Source of the DNA: Amycolatopsis sp. DSM 110486
Lineage (GTDB): Bacteria > Actinomycetota > Actinomycetes > Mycobacteriales > Pseudonocardiaceae
DNA length: 64,000 nt
Direction of reading: 5' to 3'
Assembly (NCBI RefSeq): GCF_019468465.1
Contig: NZ_CP080519.1
Location: 2,433,001 to 2,497,000 of the forward strand
The position numbers were made by a program, and so were the translations under genes. The notes beneath the pieces were generated by a model that was given only the letters and a program-made list of their open reading frames with translations, did no database searches and was not told the DNA's origin. How positions within the stretch are numbered: the first letter of the stretch is position 1; each line of letters opens with the position of its first letter. Shown piece by piece: positions 63,584-64,000 of the stretch.

Positions 63584-64000
63584 CCAGTGTGCTCGTGGTG
63601 GACGACCAGGATCTCGTCCGCGCGGGCTTCGTCGCGCTGCTCGGTGCGGTGCCCGGCATCGACGTGCTCGGCGAAGCGCGCGACGGGCTCGAAGCCGTGG
63701 ACAAGGCGTTGCGGCTGAAGCCCGAAGTGATCCTGATGGACATCCGCCTGCCCGGGCTCGACGGCGTCACCGCCACGGGACGCATCCTCGCCGCGGCCGG
63801 GCCGGAGAAGCCGCGTGTGCTGATCCTGACCGTGTTCGACCTCGACGAGTACGTTTACGCGGCCCTGCGCGCGGGCGCGGCCGGGTTCCTGCTCAAGGAC
63901 AGCCCGCCGGAGACGCTGATCGCCGGCATCGAGGCCGTCGCGCGCGGCGACATGCTGTTCGGGCCGACGATCACGCGTCGACTCGTGGAGGCGTTCACGC
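63580..64000 (+). CDS. NarL/LuxR-type response regulator, N-terminal part
   Basis: 140 residues of a response regulator cut by the window end. The receiver has V-V-D-D-Q-D near the start, the phospho-acceptor Asp in V-I-L-M-D-I-R-L-P, the Thr in L-T-V-F-D, and Lys in F-L-L-K-D-S-P. The GerE HTH is not yet reached. It is coupled to the kinase by a GTGA overlap. Confidence 0.93.
   Translation, partial: MTSVLVVDDQDLVRAGFVALLGAVPGIDVLGEARDGLEAVDKALRLKPEVILMDIRLPGLDGVTATGRILAAAGPEKPRVLILTVFDLDEYVYAALRAGAAGFLLKDSPPETLIAGIEAVARGDMLFGPTITRRLVEAFT

Overview
The window is about 70% GC with very strong G/C bias at third codon positions. It encodes mycolic-lineage-type housekeeping genes (rpfB, pmt, an F420/FMN luciferase-like family), many TetR, PadR and AraC regulators, and many GTG starts. 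I read it as the chromosome of a Pseudonocardiaceae-type actinomycete, most like Amycolatopsis. No insertion sequence, phage module, integrase, CRISPR array or plasmid gene is visible. Most of it is ordinary chromosome.

Layout. 1-11.1 kb: small metabolic and regulatory units (luciferase-like oxidoreductase, XRE regulator, methyltransferase-DedA pair, two-component system, PQQ-type sugar dehydrogenase lipoprotein, SDRs, isochorismatase-NUDIX pair, TetR, LysR). 11.1-18.5 kb: fatty-acyl desaturase, tRNA-Gln(TTG), a diguanylate cyclase, the glmU-prs operon, an F420-type oxidoreductase and a ClpP paralogue lacking all three catalytic residues. 18.6-22.6 kb: TetR facing a decayed acyl-CoA ligase, secreted lipase, NAD(P)-binding protein, lipoprotein. 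22.9-37.3 kb: conserved core rplY-pth, a double DivIVA-repeat protein, acyl-AMP ligase, ABC-F ATPase, ispE, a lone metN-like ATPase behind a SAM riboswitch, ksgA, rpfB, tatD, metG. 37.4-46.4 kb: PadR-controlled ABC exporter, GH25-like protein, pabB, quinone reductase with divergent TetR, SUKH protein, rsmI and divergent pmt. 46.4-64 kb: regulators, a membrane Ser/Thr kinase, prpE, alpha/beta hydrolase, secreted GH20 hexosaminidase with a DasR-like box, MOSC protein, unknown proteins, a DUF779 remnant, a PadR-membrane protein pair, an SGNH-TetR operon and a second two-component system cut by the window end.

The stretch glmU, prs, rplY, pth, acyl ligase, ispE, ksgA, rpfB, tatD, metG, pabB, rsmI, pmt has the same gene order as I recall for Mycobacterium tuberculosis around Rv1002c-Rv1018c. 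These genes link cell-wall precursor supply (GlmU, IspE), wall remodelling (RpfB), protein mannosylation (Pmt) and ribosome maturation and translation (KsgA, RsmI, Pth, L25, MetG).

Regulatory DNA is readable. There are perfect inverted repeats next to at least six local regulators, nine good terminator hairpins, and a recurring TANNNT-N6-8-start codon arrangement implying leaderless mRNAs. The most unusual points are the SAM riboswitch on a metN gene without permease or binding-protein partners, the triad-less ClpP paralogue, and the intact tandem operators in front of a dead acyl-CoA ligase gene. I did not find a clear new defence or biosynthetic system.
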